A DNA stretch of 64,000 bases, taken from positions 312,001 through 376,000 of the forward strand of contig JAQFVV010000500.1 of assembly GCA_028023455.1 (NCBI GenBank). The letters are read 5' to 3'. Every line of letters begins with the position of its first letter. The first letter of the stretch is position 1. A program made the position numbers and the translations under genes. The notes under the pieces were generated by a model, which worked only from the letters and a program-made list of their open reading frames with translations, had not been told where the DNA came from and made no database searches. Shown here piece by piece: positions 50,472 through 62,764 of the stretch. Source of the DNA: Epiperipatus broadwayi. Its lineage: Eukaryota > Onychophora > Udeonychophora > Euonychophora > Peripatidae.

Positions 50472-52960
50472 TGAAACAGTAAGATTCGTATTCGAATCTT
50501 AAGTTTCACCTTTTCTGGCGTCTCTCACTGACCGATCTATCCCACCCAAATTTAAACTTTTTGATATCGAATTGTGTGCGTAACAATATTAAAAATGTAT
50601 AAATATATGTAGAATTCAGCATAAACACACACACATTTCGATCTCAAATTAAAGGTAATAAATAGGGATAAAATAGTACAATTTAGATTTCTTTTAGTTA
50701 TATAATTTTAATCATTTATTTTGCATTATAAAGTTCGTATTTATTGCTTTGTTTAAATTTCGTTTAATAATAATTCTAAAAAAATCTGATGTAATATTTA
50801 ATTAAAAGTTAAAATAATCTTATGTTCCCTTTTTGTCTTTGAAATTGAAAAGCATCAGTCAGTGATAGATAATAGATTAATTAAAGAAAAATTCCCCAAA
50901 ATATAATTAGTAAATGTAAAATGTAAACAATAGAACGGCAGCTTTCTTTAATTAAAAAAAACCAACAAAATGCATTGATTATCCTCAGGGCAGATTAAGT
51001 ATAACCTAAAAATATCTTAACAAAAATGTGAAAGATCAAGATAAAAAAAGAGGCCATCTTAGACTTGCTGGAGACATTCACTTAAACTTTAGCTTTGCTC
51101 TCGATCACTGAGAGTCTCCAAAAATAATAAAATAATTTGTTCCTGCCAAGGTATGACCAAGTAAAGCACCTAGATTATTTTCCATCGGGAGATGGCCTAT
51201 CAGATGCCGAACTTTCCATTGCCCATCATAAATTCACCATGAAGATCTGCTGCCTGAAATGAATGAGAAAGCTGCTGCTGCCATGAAATTAAATGAATAT
51301 CTAAATACAAGAAAGAATTGCCACTCGTGAACTTTTTTCTGCTAAACTAATGGAATCAGAAAACTTCTTATAAAACAGGTACCTGTCTGTGTTCAAACTC
51401 TAGAGTACTCTAATAATATGCTATAGCTCTTCTTCATACTACTTATCTAAATTACAAAATGTAAAAACTACCGTATATATAACTAAGCTGAATAATTAAC
51501 TTAATGTGTAAATTTCTCTACTAATCTAGCTTACCTCATTCTATCTTGGGTGCGTATTTTAAAATCTACATTTTATCTATATTTATTATTTAATTATTGC
51601 ATGCTTACAATTGTCTCTATTTTCAAAGTTTAAATCTATGATCGTTTGAAACAGTGAATGCGTGTCACATTTTCATTAATATGTACTTCGTCGGGTTGAG
51701 GCAGAGACCAGCCCGCCATTCTTATAAACCATAACTAACTTAACTTTCATATAAATCGACACGCATTCAGTGCATCACTTATTGTAATGCAGGGTCTACT
51801 ACTTTGCAAATGGCTGACGTATTAGTTATAATAATTCCCAATTTATATAAGTTTTGTATTTATTAAATCATCATGAATAATTCCAGAAAATTACATTTCT
51901 TTGAGAGTCGCCAACATTCTTTAGTAAATGTTGATAATGTAGGGCCTAGTTAGAAATCTATTTTAAATCTCATCATAATCGTTTATACAGTATACATGTG
52001 CTACGTTTTAGAGACGCGATGACCCATTCTGCCGTGAAATTTCCGGATTCTTCAGGGTTGAAATTAACCCCAGTCGTCCTACACAAGCGGGCATAATGGG
52101 TGCTCCCGTAGGATTTGACATCATGCAGCCAGCCGGCAAACTGCGACACAGACCACTTGTCCCTGGTTATGCTTATGCGACACCTTACTTCATCAGGCTG
52201 ATGGCAGACCAGCCCGACATTCTTATAAACTCATTCACGGCATTGCAGTTTCGATATACTGCCATTCCATATCGCCTTTCTAAAGCGTACGTGTTCCTTC
52301 ACTTAATCTTATTATTCTATATATCACTCCACCTCTGCATTATCTGCATAATTCACTCTCAAATAAATGTTTGCCCTTAGTTATAAATAAATATTTTAAT
52401 TAAATAAATATATGTCTGCCATTACTCTTATAACCCATACTTTAGACTCTTGCATTGCAAAGGTATAAGTCCCTCCAGGCATGCATTAGAAATACTCACT
52501 CGAGAATTTTAGGTAGCTAGATTACGCCTTCAAATAAATGCATTCTTTTTGTAAACATTACAGTATCGGAAATACCGCTACTGAAATCCTCAATATAAAA
52601 TAATGTCTAAATAAATAAATGTATTCTTTAAAATATAATCATGTTGCAAATCCCGCTACTGAAGCTGTTAGTCCATAAATTATTAGATTGTTATTAAAAT
52701 GTATTAATAAATAACTTTAAACTATATGTCTGCAGTTACGTTTCATTTATTCGATACCCATTCTATATATTTCCTCGATTATGTAAATATGAATGTTTAA
52801 TTAATATTAGTTTGGTTATTGGCTAACTCGAGAAAATCATGAGTCTCTTGCATATCCCTGACCACCGTGCCTAAGGAAATATTTACTGTCGCATCAGATG
52901 CAGTTTCGTGGATTGTATTGTGGAACCGATAAACTATGTTCGAACTCAGTACCACGGGTG
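50472..52960 (+). repeat. 3' LTR, main part
   Basis: Matches the 5' LTR from its first base to accacgggtg. After this point the LTR is interrupted by a minus-strand LINE and resumes near 54744. Confidence 0.85.
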
Positions 52961-54752
52961 ATGTATTATGGCTTCTCCTTAAACGAAGTCAAGAATATCT
53001 CAGCAATTATGCCCAGATAAACCTGTTAGCCACTTTCTTTTACATTCCCCACTCTAAATTTACCCATAATCTGCCCTATCCCATTTCCACAACATAATTT
53101 TTGTCAACTCTATAACCTTTATATCTAAATCCCCCTTATCTTTTCCCAAACCCAGCATAAAAACCAATAATTCACTTTCTGTATAATCACTCTTCATATT
53201 TATTTTTCCACAACTTCATTATATGTACCCTTTCTGTTTTCAAACATTTACATTCAATTAACAAATGCCTAATATTTTCAATTCCTTCCTTACATAATTT
53301 ACAAAATAAATCACCCATATTTTTCCATTTACATGTATATTCTTTCGTAGCTAAAGATCCCGTTCGAGCCTCCTTACTATTATCATATATTAACTCACAC
53401 TTAATATTGTTTATTTCTATATATATTTAAACTCTTTTTACTCTCCATACTATTTTTCCATTTCTCTAACTCCCTAGTCTTTATTAATAAATTTATTCTT
53501 TTATCCCATTCTTTACTACTATAACACTCAATAATCCTCTTAACACAATCATCCCATCTTTTGTACAAATATACTGATATAAATTCTTTATCCAAATCTT
53601 TTGTATATCGCATTACCTTTCTCACCCATCTTGTTACCTGCCCTTTACTCATAACCCAATTAAATACTATTTTAGCTATTCTTTTATTATCCATAAACTG
53701 CAATCTACCAAACATTTTCATTTTACTTTTTGCATCTCATATGAAAACTTGACCATCCCATTTCTCCTTGAATTGCCTCCCTTGCTGTCCATACTTCTGC
53801 ATCCAATGCATGTCTTCCTACTTCCCTTTGAGCTTTTTCTAAATAATCTAATATCTTTTTACTAACATATAATGCATCATTACCATATGTTAACCCTGCT
53901 ACTGCAACTCCTTTCCATATAATTCTAGCTACATCATATTTATTATATGAAAATACTGTTAATTTCTTTATCAATCCTTTTTTTTTCTTTGCTTCATTTA
54001 TCAATTTTTTCTCCCATTCATCCAAATAATTTTTCTGATTACTTAAAATAATTCCCAAATAACTATATCTATTCACCACACTTAACATCTCCCAATAAAA
54101 ATTCTACATCTTCTCTTTCCTCAGTATTAACCATCATTATATTTGATTTTTCTTCACTAAATTTAATCCCCATCTCTTTACCCACCCTTGCACATGTCCT
54201 CAACATAACTTCCATATCTTCTCTTTTTTCTGCACACAAAAATATATCTGCAAAAAAAAGACCTGACAAAATATATACTCCCTATTAACGGTATCTCTAT
54301 CCCTCTTCCTAATCTTTTATTGCTCTTTCCATTTCACTCAAATACAACACAAACAAAATAGGTGACATAGGGCATCCTTGCCTTAGTCCCACATCATTTT
54401 TAACTTTAATTGATTCTATATTCTCTGATATATATATAATAATTATTTTCATATAATTTCTTAATAATATCTATTAAAGCTTCATCCATTCCCAAATTTG
54501 CTAAACTTATCCATAATCTATTTCTATTTACTCTATCATATGCCTTCTCTATATCTATAAGACTCATATATAACTGTTTATCTGCATTCCTACTCATATC
54601 CATAAGTTGTGTAACTACAAATAAACTATCTACTATACACCTATCTAATCTAAAACCTCCTTGCATTTCACCCACTACATTATTCCCTTCCATCCATTTT
54701 ACAACTTTACTAGCCACCATATACGAGAAAACTTTATATAAAACTGATGTTA
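52961..54752 (-). mobile_element. 5'-truncated LINE inserted in the 3' LTR
   Basis: On the minus strand the sequence opens inside a reverse transcriptase motif (SVLYKVFSYMV). It then shows EMQGGFRLDRCIVDSLFVVT, LIDIEKAYDRVNRNRLW (motif A), GLFFADI (catalytic FADD, now FADI, near 54255) and SYLGIILSN. A C-terminal zinc-like motif, CKLCKEGIENIRHLLIEC, lies near 53280-53330. Several frameshifts separate the blocks. Its 3' end (52961) carries gaagccataatacat and no poly(A); the same terminus is found at 17428. About 20-27 bp of LTR sequence was lost at the insertion and no clear target duplication is seen. Confidence 0.75.
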
Positions 54753-54811
54753 CTGTATGGTGGTCGAATTCTGCACTATGTTTACGAATCACACATTTTC
54801 TCACCGTTACA
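54744..54811 (+). repeat. 3' LTR, terminal part
   Basis: ctgtatggtggtcgaattct through caccgttaca repeats 48484-48542, completing the LTR on the far side of the LINE. Confidence 0.8.
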
Positions 54812-54814
54812 ATA

Positions 54815-55555
54815 TATTCTGATATTACAAATTTTAGACATAAAATAAACAAAATTAAACTCAATTCTTTTATTCCTTTGTGAAAATATGTTATATTATC
54901 TTGATCTTGGATGACACATTTTATATGGTTTATTGTAATTAATTTATTAACCTTTTATAAAAAATATATACCCCCCCCCCCCACTTTATTATCCTAATTT
55001 GGTTTTTTTTTATAGAACATAGTGAAAAAATATTAAGCTGTCAATGTGAGTGTGAAGATTCAAATGTCTGTTTGCTATAGCTAATCTGACAATTGCGACT
55101 ATATGGAAAGTGCATGCATAGTTAAACAAGTTGATCTGAATTTCTATAGTGGTAATTGGTGACAACATGGTGTTGTTAAGGACACATTAATAAAAAATAA
55201 AACAATAATTATCCACCATTCCACAATATATTAAAAGGGAATAAAAAACATCCCCTCATGAAAATGGTGTGGCAATGTATGCAGAAGATTCAGATGTTTG
55301 ATATCTTCAGCATCAAGTGAGGATAATAAACAAAATACATGTGAAATAAGAAGAGATTATGGTCTTAGTTTTGTGCTAGTAGATGTTTGCAATGTGGTAA
55401 AGTTGTTAAGGAATACACTGACAAAAAACAAACAAAAAAAAAAACTTGAAAGAAATTAATTATTTTAATTAACAGAATTAATTAATGATAGATAAAGAAA
55501 TTAAAATTGCTTTTCTTTTAATAAAAGCACCAAATTATTTAGAGGTTATTGAATT
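54815..55555. other. AT-rich spacer
   Basis: No gene seen. Contains a run of 14 C (54971-54984) in an otherwise AT-rich context. Two loosely similar blocks (gtgagtgtgaagattcaaatgtc near 55047 and gcagaagattcagatgt near 55280) hint at an old duplication. Confidence 0.4.
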
Positions 55556-55559
55556 TGGA

Positions 55560-55905
55560 ATTACACTCAAAAATAAATTGAAAGTAATTTACTATATGGA
55601 ATAGAAATTTGAGCATTAAGAATAGAGAAACAGGAGAGGGAACATTTTTAAAATGAGAGTTTAAAGAAAAATGGAAAAGAGGAATTGACTCAATACAATT
55701 AAAAATATTGAGGTATAAAAACAGAAGTTGAAAAAATTAAGAAAATGAATTGAAAGGATGTTTTCAAAGATAAACATTTTATTAGAGATATTAAAGAGAA
55801 TTATAACAGATAAAAAAAAAGAGGAAGAGATAATCTTAAAGAGTGGATAATTATGAAAAGATTCAGAACAAGAAATAGATTATTTGGCCCTTGAGGGAAA
55901 AATGA
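55560..55905 (+). pseudogene. RTE-type LINE C-terminal tail
   Basis: Across two frames: YGIEI then ALRIEKQERE (worn YG-ETW-LR), FKMRV with RKMEKRN (usually F-MW-WR-M-RISW), KLKKLRK, and an IERMFSKINILLEILKRII stretch. The order fits the post-polymerase tail of RTE-like elements. Many stops. It may be unrelated to the fragments at 2160-6240. Confidence 0.5.
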
Positions 55906-55909
55906 CTAA

Positions 55910-56140
55910 TAATGGTTATATAAGATATATAATTTTTCAGAATTCTTTTTGAATAACTTTAAATTTATGCATTGGAAATTTTAATGCAAATATGCATTTC
56001 AGTTATTTTGGATTTTATATACATTGTGCCAAGTGTCAAACAAATGATCACAATTATAAATTACTTTTAAAGTATATAATTAAGCAATGACAAGATTTGA
56101 GCACTTTTATATAAATATTTATAAAATTTGGCAACATATT
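55910..56140. other. AT-rich spacer
   Basis: Nothing recognisable. Confidence 0.4.
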
Positions 56141-56145
56141 AAAAA

Positions 56146-57265
56146 CATCACATGATCACCATCTCTATACTAGCACATAATTTGTTGCAAACGAAGGCAA
56201 AACTCCCCATACAGTAGTGCCACCCTGTGCCAAACAGAATAATCAATGGATGCCAGAAGGCTTGTGCATAAAATCCCTATCTAGTGCCTACTCATCCAAT
56301 ATCCCCAGACTAGTTTCTGGCTTGTGGCCATCATCAGTGAGGAGCCTTGGATCTGAGAGCACTGCACCTAGATCTTAGGATCTAATGCAACCCTCCAGCA
56401 GCCACCTTTTAATTCTACTTTACTACAAAACTATGAGAATGAAATTGAAAACATTGTTAATATCTTCAATCTAAGCTCAATTCAGCACCCATACATTTTG
56501 GTGTCTTTGGCTCTTAAACAACCATAGCCACCACTATCCTATTAGGCAGGATTGGTGTTAATCCATCAAACATCACATGATCACCATCTCTATACTAGCA
56601 CATAATTTGTTGTAAACAAAGGCAAAACTCCCCATACAGTAGTGCTCTCAGATCCAAGGCTCCTCACTGATAATGGCCACAAGCCAGAAACTAGTCTGGG
56701 GATATTGGATGAGTAGGCACTAAACAGGGATTTTATGCACAAGCCTTCTGGCATCCATTGATTACTCTGTTTGGCACAGGGTGGCACTACTGTATGGGGA
56801 GTTTTGCCTTTGTTTACAACAAATTATGTGCTAGAATAGAGATGGTGATCATGGGATGTTTGATGGTTTAACACCAATCCTGCCTAATAGGATAGTGGTG
56901 GCTATGGTTGTTTAAGAGCCAAAGACACCAAAATGTATGGGTGCTGAATTGAGTTCAGACCCATATGACTACATAAGCTATTGAGCTTAGATTGAAGATA
57001 TTAACAATGTTCTCAATTTCATTCTGTTTTGTAGTAGAGTTAAAAGGTGGCTGCTGGAGGGTTGCATTAGATCCTAAGATCTAGGTGCAGTTCTCTCAGA
57101 TCCAAGGCTCCTCACTGATGATGGCCACAAGCCAAAAACTAGTCTGGGGATATTGGATGAGTAGGCACTAGATAGGGATTTTATGCACAAGCCTTCTGGC
57201 ATCCATTGATTACTCTGTTTGGCACAGGGTGGCACTACTGTATGGGGAGTTTTGCCTTTGTTTAT
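56146..57265. repeat. compound palindrome of foldback family A
   Basis: A left half reads acatcacatgatcaccatct, ggcaaaactccccatacagt, ggatgccagaaggcttgtgc, ccagactagtttctggcttg and cctattaggcaggattggtg. The right half from about 56646 repeats these blocks as reverse complement (for example cacaagccagaaactagtct; caatcctgcctaataggata). The outer-end block also appears a second time in direct orientation (56570-56645), and the inner block twice on the right (56646-56800 and 57090-57250). Copies are very similar, so one element appears inserted in, or recombined with, another. No transposase. Confidence 0.8.
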
Positions 57266-57269
57266 ATTA

Positions 57270-59710
57270 AAAACATACAATATGTACCGTTTTTGGAATA
57301 ATTAGTATAATTTAAAAAAAAACATACTTAAAGTTATATATAAACTACATTAAAGAAAGTAGAAGTATAAATGGATATTGATAATGATCACAAAATAAAA
57401 AGTTTCATTCTTGAAAATGTATACCATTAGATTCTACCAAAGTGGTGTCGACTCTTAGTAATCATATACGTAACATTTCTCTAGAATAAGTGATCATCTA
57501 ATTGGTTTTCTAGGTTATTCAAAGACACATTTACAATAGTGATGACCAAGTCCTTCCAGCTAATTGCAACCCCCTCATCTTCTTTACTACCAACTTTTCC
57601 ATGAATTAAACATTTTTTTAATATAGTAAATTATGTGATGACATGACCAAAATTGAATGATTATGACCTAATCATTGAGTGAGAATTCAGATCTAAGTTC
57701 TCATTTATTTACTTGTTTCTTTCTTCATCATGGGATTCCTAAAAGTCTTGACCAGGATCACAATTCAAAAACATCAGTACTTTTCCAAAATATTGACGAA
57801 CTAAAGTATGACATAGATTTGCAAAGATTGTTAAAAATTTAACTAATGATTATACTTTTTGTTGATCTGTCAAAATATGTATAATGAATAATAATTGCTT
57901 GATTATCTAACTTCTGCCCCAAAATTGAGCTTGAAAATATATAACAGAATATAAATAAAATCTGTAGTGGCCATAACGATCGATTGAATAGGTCTAAAAG
58001 TTTAGAGAATAATCATCATTATATGAAAAAAGAATTTATTTTTGACTGAACTATCAGAAAGTTTATTAATGATATCAACTTATTTTATTTCTCTAGATAG
58101 TCTGTAATATTCATTTAGATAGTGATATCTTTCAGTTATCCAAAAAATAATTTTATCTTAATAACTTGAAAAAAAAACCCAATGTAAGGATCCCATTAAG
58201 TTATATATACACACACAGAAATTTGTAACTATTACATAACCATAATATGTACACTTATCTCTGTTGTCAATTTTTTTTTTATCAAAATTATTTTAAGTAA
58301 CTAAGCTGATATTATAGGATATTTAGACATAAGTAACAGCATAATTATCTTTTTAGACCTCATCCACAAATAATAAACAATAACAATAAATACTGAGAAA
58401 AATTTCTAAATCATGCAATAATTCAGAATAAGAATTATCTCTCAAGTAAAAAATAGCAAATGTATGGTTTTTATTCACTTCTCAGGTGCAGAATCTTTCT
58501 CCCGTTTTGTGGACTTACTAGTCAGGATTCATTATCATGCAAGACAGATGAGTCATTTTTCTGGCTTTTAACTAAATTTTTTTAGGCATTATATTTACTT
58601 TTCTTTAATAATCACATTTCATAGCAGCACCCTTGTAACCTAAATAAAGATTTGTTTAGCAATTTATAATAATGGAGATACACTTGATGGTTTTAGTCAT
58701 ACTATAGAATAAGTATAATGAAAATTACTACTTGCTAATGCTAGAGCGTTTTCCTTTGCTTTATGGGTTCTTTAGACTGAAACTTTATTAATGACTTTCA
58801 GTCAACTATGTGAAGTTCTTACTTTGGGTTACCACTACACATTTCTAGAAGCAGTGTAGAGAACTGCGTAGGAATGTAAGAAGCGTATATACTTTGTTTT
58901 CCATTTACATTATAATTTATCTATCTATATCTATGTGATGCCATTATTCCATCTTATTGGCTGTCACTTAAGCATTTTTAAAGCGTATCTGTTTGAAGGT
59001 GTTTAGCTTTCAAGTTATTATTACTATCTATATTCATTAAACGCTAACTTGCTTTTCGATATGATTAAAGCCCCCTCCTTCACCCCACCCACCCTTTTTT
59101 TCTTTTTTACCAGATATCATAAAGTGTTTTATTTGCCTAGGATATTTACGTTTCGTTGTAAGTTTTTAAAATTTATAAAAGTTAATTATTTTTACATTAT
59201 GTAAACTATTCATCAAAATTACTGCTTATATTGCCTTTCTTTATAATTATACATATCATTATAAAATTTATTCATTTTAATTTTTTTTCAAATTTGTACA
59301 AATATTTTATTTTAAATTATTAAAATTAGTTGAGTGAAATAAGATAGATACAAAACGTTTACTATTTCATAATGACAAGTAATAATGCGCACAATAGATT
59401 AAGACCGCAGTGTAGCAAAAAATTATCTTTGTTTAAAACTTTAAATAATAAATTATTGTTTGGTTGCTCCTTAACTTTTGAGAGATATTACTCCCCCATC
59501 ACTTTGTTTATGCATTTGTTCTTTTCGTGGTATTAACTAAGCTATGACGTTCTACACAAGCAGCCGGTAGATACGATCGACGATGAACCAAAACAATGTC
59601 ATGGCAACTGACACATTGGCATGACTAATCGATAGAAGTGGTCAAGGTGTTTTCGCGATACCTTCGAGATTTTATAATACTGCGGTGAATTGTGGTAAAT
59701 ATCTTTCTTT
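57270..59710. other. gene-free region
   Basis: No coding or RNA gene signal. CpGs become more frequent around 59545-59690 (for example tacgatcgacgatgaacc), which could mark a promoter or a recent insertion; no transcript can be assigned. Confidence 0.4.
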
Positions 59711-59716
59711 TACCTG

Positions 59717-60030
59717 CTGTCTTATTTCAAGAAAGAGGTGTTTTTTTTTTTTTTGCTTAATCATTTCTGAATTTAGTGCTAATTTTTTGCTTACGCGTAT
59801 TTCAAGAAAGAGGTATTTTTGATAATTTTTTAATTTATTGCGAATTTTTTGCTTACTATTGAGAATTTTTTAATTTATTGCTAATTTTGTGCTTATTTTA
59901 TCTTAGTTCTGTGTTTTTTTGCTTCTTACTTCTGTCTACCTGCTGTCGTATTTCAAGAAAGAGGTATTTTTGATAATTTTTGAATATAATTTGTACAATT
60001 TATTGCTTTTTTTGCTTAGTTAATACTCAA
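59717..60030. repeat. degenerate minisatellite
   Basis: The motif tatttcaagaaagaggtatt occurs three times (near 59726, 59798 and 59948). It is followed by gataattttt, and a ttgctaattttgtgcttat-like string recurs between copies. Confidence 0.7.
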
Positions 60031-60278
60031 CTACCGAATTGACTGAAAATTAATAAAACATTTTATAATAATTTATGAGCATTTCTCCGCTATAATTTTA
60101 TCAAACCTGTCTAATTATAGCATTTTTCATATGTAAATGGATGATGCAATCCAAGCGGCCATTATAGCAAAGTTTTCCCTCTCGACTTAAACATATATAA
60201 CATTTTTACATATGACATTTTTACATTTAAGATAGGTTCGAAACTAGTTCAGACGAGTAGGTCATTAGGTTGATGGTG

Positions 60279-60310
60279 AAACGGAAAGGGATTGGAGGTT
60301 TCCGTTTCAG
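60279..60310. repeat. short hairpin at the pseudogene edge
   Basis: gaaacggaaa and tttccgtttc are exact 10-bp reverse complements with an 11-nt spacer, at the point where SNIP1 homology ends. Confidence 0.6.
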
Positions 60311-60661
60311 TATATCAGCAACCCTTCGCTCTCTTCCCAATAAATAAGCACTCTGTTTGTGAATAGGAAGTGTTTTATCTCCTTTAAAGGGTATAACCGC
60401 CACCTTTTTCATGGTTTTCTGGCTTCAGGCGGTTCATTATATTTTATTACAATTCCATTATATGTATTGGTATCTGCAGCAAGCACTCCAGATACTTCAA
60501 AGTTAGGTTTTTCTTTTTCTATGACTTTTGACTGTGATGTATCTTGTGGCTCCTGCTTGATTTGATATTGGATCAAAACTACTCTTGGATTTTTTAGATT
60601 TATATTCTCGGTGGTGCTTTTCCCTTTTCCTGACATTCTTCATATGATGGTCTTTTCTTTC
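60311..60661 (-). pseudogene. SNIP1-like: SNIP1-like (Smad nuclear-interacting protein 1) pseudogene fragment
   Basis: SNIP1 is a nuclear FHA-domain protein linked to RNA processing. The minus strand reads a basic segment (KREKHHREYKSKKSK, one frame). It then shows KEKPNFEVSGVLAADTNTYN and GIVIKYNEPPEAR, then after a TGA (60409-60411) KRWRLYP. After a further 1-base frameshift it reads FKGDKTLPIHKQSAYLLGRE and RRVADI. These match the conserved region running into the FHA domain. Homology stops at VADI (60311); the rest of the FHA domain is missing, and about three residues between LP and IH are deleted. At least two frameshifts and one stop show it is dead. A splice-acceptor-like TTTTTAG precedes it (60661), so it may be a decayed exon rather than a retrocopy. 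Confidence 0.75.
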
Positions 60662-60811
60662 CTAAAAATATAAATACTAAAATATACAAAATTTAAAACT
60701 AGCAATAAATTTCAGCAACTTATATTTATACATCTGTGTGTACAGTATATATATATTTCATATTTTAAATATGCTTTTATTCATAAAATATATTACAAAA
60801 ATGTATATATT

Positions 60812-61180
60812 GTGCTGGTCAAAATATGTTTATCTATCTAACATGAGCTGGAACTCACAAATTGTACTTCATACCCAGTCAAGCCCAAGATTTAGGTCAA
60901 AAACCAGCCTGGATTCGAACCCACTCTCTAAGCCCCAAATCAAACACCTAATGAATAACAATAGTGATGGCACATGAGAATTACTCTTAATCCGGCCGAC
61001 TAGCAAAGCTGAGCAAAACAATGAGACATCTATTAACTATGACTAAACTAAATATACTTAAGCATGGCTGTAATATGTGAAAGTGGAGGAAAAGGAATTC
61101 GAACTACTCAAATAAGTTAGACAATAAAAATAGTTTAATATAATGAAAAATTAGTTATATACATTTATAAAAAAAATTAT
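60812..61180 (-). repeat. tRNA-promoter-bearing dispersed repeat, copy 2 (SINE-like)
   Basis: Same repeat as 21634-22004, with the B box GGTTCGAATCC at 60921-60911 and the A-box-like TAGTCGGCCGG at 61002-60992 on the minus strand. The ends coincide with copy 1 (ggtcaaaa on one side, gttatatacatttata on the other), supporting a unit of about 370 bp. Confidence 0.65.
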
Positions 61181-61396
61181 CAATTTGAAGACAACAACCA
61201 TAATATTTGTATAAAAGTTAACAATGGCAATTTTTTTGTAATTATATGACTGGCTATTCAACTATTAGTGATAACACACACAGGCATTAGTGCAATACAG
61301 CATTTCAAATAGCATTATTTTCTTTAGATGTTTACATGAGGATCAAATTCAGGACCGTTAAATTTATGAAAATTCACTTAGGGTTATAATCTATTC

Positions 61397-61545
61397 ATCA
61401 AAGACAACAGCTAATAACAATTTTATATACTTATCTAAGAGAATCCCATATTTTTTCATTTTTTCTTAATGGCAATTTTAATAAGTGGTTTCTAAACATT
61501 ATTAATTATCATACTAACTCGACTTATGGAGTTATTTATCTATTA
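61397..61545 (-). repeat. dispersed repeat shared with 25-185
   Basis: Matches the start of the window and lies downstream, on the minus strand, of the Penelope-like polymerase. It is possibly the non-coding 3' part of that element. Confidence 0.5.
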
Positions 61546-61579
61546 TTATGTACCACCTTTAAATTTTCTTTTTTGTGTG

Positions 61580-62760
61580 TGCTTTTTAAGCCTTATAGAG
61601 GTTAAGAATCCTTATAATGTGCTATTGCTATGAAAAGATGTTCTGATATATTTAGTACACACTTTCTTTAGTTTTTTTCTGCTATGCCTGATACATATGG
61701 ATACACATTAGTAGCTTTAATTGATTTTTCTTTTTAAGATTTTATTAAGGATAATTGATGAATAACTATTCTTTATGAGAATTTGTTCTACATAAGATTT
61801 TTCTTTTTCCAAGTCACTGGTTACCAAATAATTTTCATCTGTTCCTTATATTCTAGTATAATTCTTGGGTTTCTGACTTGAAAGATGACAATGGTAATAC
61901 TTTTCTGTATATGTGGGTTTTCTGTAAACCTTAGTTTTGATTTTGACATGAGGAATTCTTGTCTTAAGACCATCTAAGAATGTCAATTTTAGTCCTTCCA
62001 TTCCTATAAAATTGAAGGGACATATTATTGTTGTCCACAATATTTATAATAATGCTTTACCATGTGAACATGCATCACATGTATCATCTACATAGTGAAA
62101 TTAGACTTTACGTGATTATGGAACAATATTTATGACTACTTCCAAGTTCTTCCATGTAAATGTTGCAGATCAAGTAATACACTGTAAACCCATAGCCATC
62201 CTTCGATTTGATTGGAAGAATTGCACTATATTGAAAATGTTATTATAAAAAATATTTAAGGATTCTATTTTACATTACGAATAGCAAGAGATGTTTGTTC
62301 TACATTCTTAACTATTATTCTCATATAATCTAATCTTATAATCACTATTTCAATCCAGGATATATTTGTGAATAAACTTTCAACCACTTACCAATATGTC
62401 AATTGTATTTGATTAATTTCACAAAGTGCTTAGAATCCTTGACAAAGAACTTGTATGTTAAAAAATAAAATAATTTTACCAGAATAATAAATAGATCTTA
62501 ATGGAAATATAGTCATTATGGATTTTAGCTAAAAAATAAACATGTAGAATGTTGCTACAATATGTTAATTTACTTTTTTTAAATCAGTGTAATACTGGTA
62601 ATATATATTTGCCACTTTTTTTGTCTCAACTTTCTTCGAGCAGCTCACTTATTCTATTATAATCAGTAATATCCATTATAACTGTAGTATTACTGTTATG
62701 AAGAATAATTATAGATGTGTTGAGAGATTTAATAGCTTATCTCTCAACATAGTCTTTCTA
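61580..62760 (-). pseudogene. Penelope-like retroelement reverse transcriptase, degenerate
   Basis: Minus-strand blocks in order: TTVIMDITDYNRISELLEES (62700-62631), CNIYMEELGS (near 62150) and HYVDDTCDA (catalytic YVDD at 62094-62083). Then come LTFLDGLKTR, KVYRKPTYTEKYYH (62040-61880) and ENYLVTSDLEKEKSYVEQIL, followed by YPYVSGIAEK and RTSFHSNSTL (near 61640). The blocks T-VVMD-TDYN, FMGSPLSP-LANI-ME, RYVDD, LTFLDV, VYRKPT and LPYVPG--EK define Penelope-like elements. Several frameshifts and stops make it inactive. No GIY-YIG endonuclease can be recognised downstream. Confidence 0.75.
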
Positions 62761-62764
62761 GTAT

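Larger units (their letters stand above)
45945..54811 (+). mobile_element. Ty3/gypsy-like LTR retrotransposon, non-autonomous, with nested LINE
   Basis: Two long direct repeats starting TGAAACAGTAAG and ending ACCGTTACA bracket a 1.9-kb internal region. The outer flanks share the 4-bp ATAT (45941-45944 and 54812-54815), a plausible target duplication. The element is non-autonomous because protease, reverse transcriptase, RNase H and the integrase core are absent. The 3' LTR is split by a LINE (52961-54752). The LTRs differ by scattered substitutions and indels, so the insertion is not brand new, but it is younger than most repeats here. Confidence 0.85.

Noticed and set aside
53561-53752. 63-codon plus-strand frame
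   Set aside because: Antisense of the LINE polymerase tail.
56590-57280. 65- and 68-codon minus-strand frames sharing ESTs-like identical peptides
   Set aside because: They are translations of the same foldback repeat arm in two places, not a gene family.
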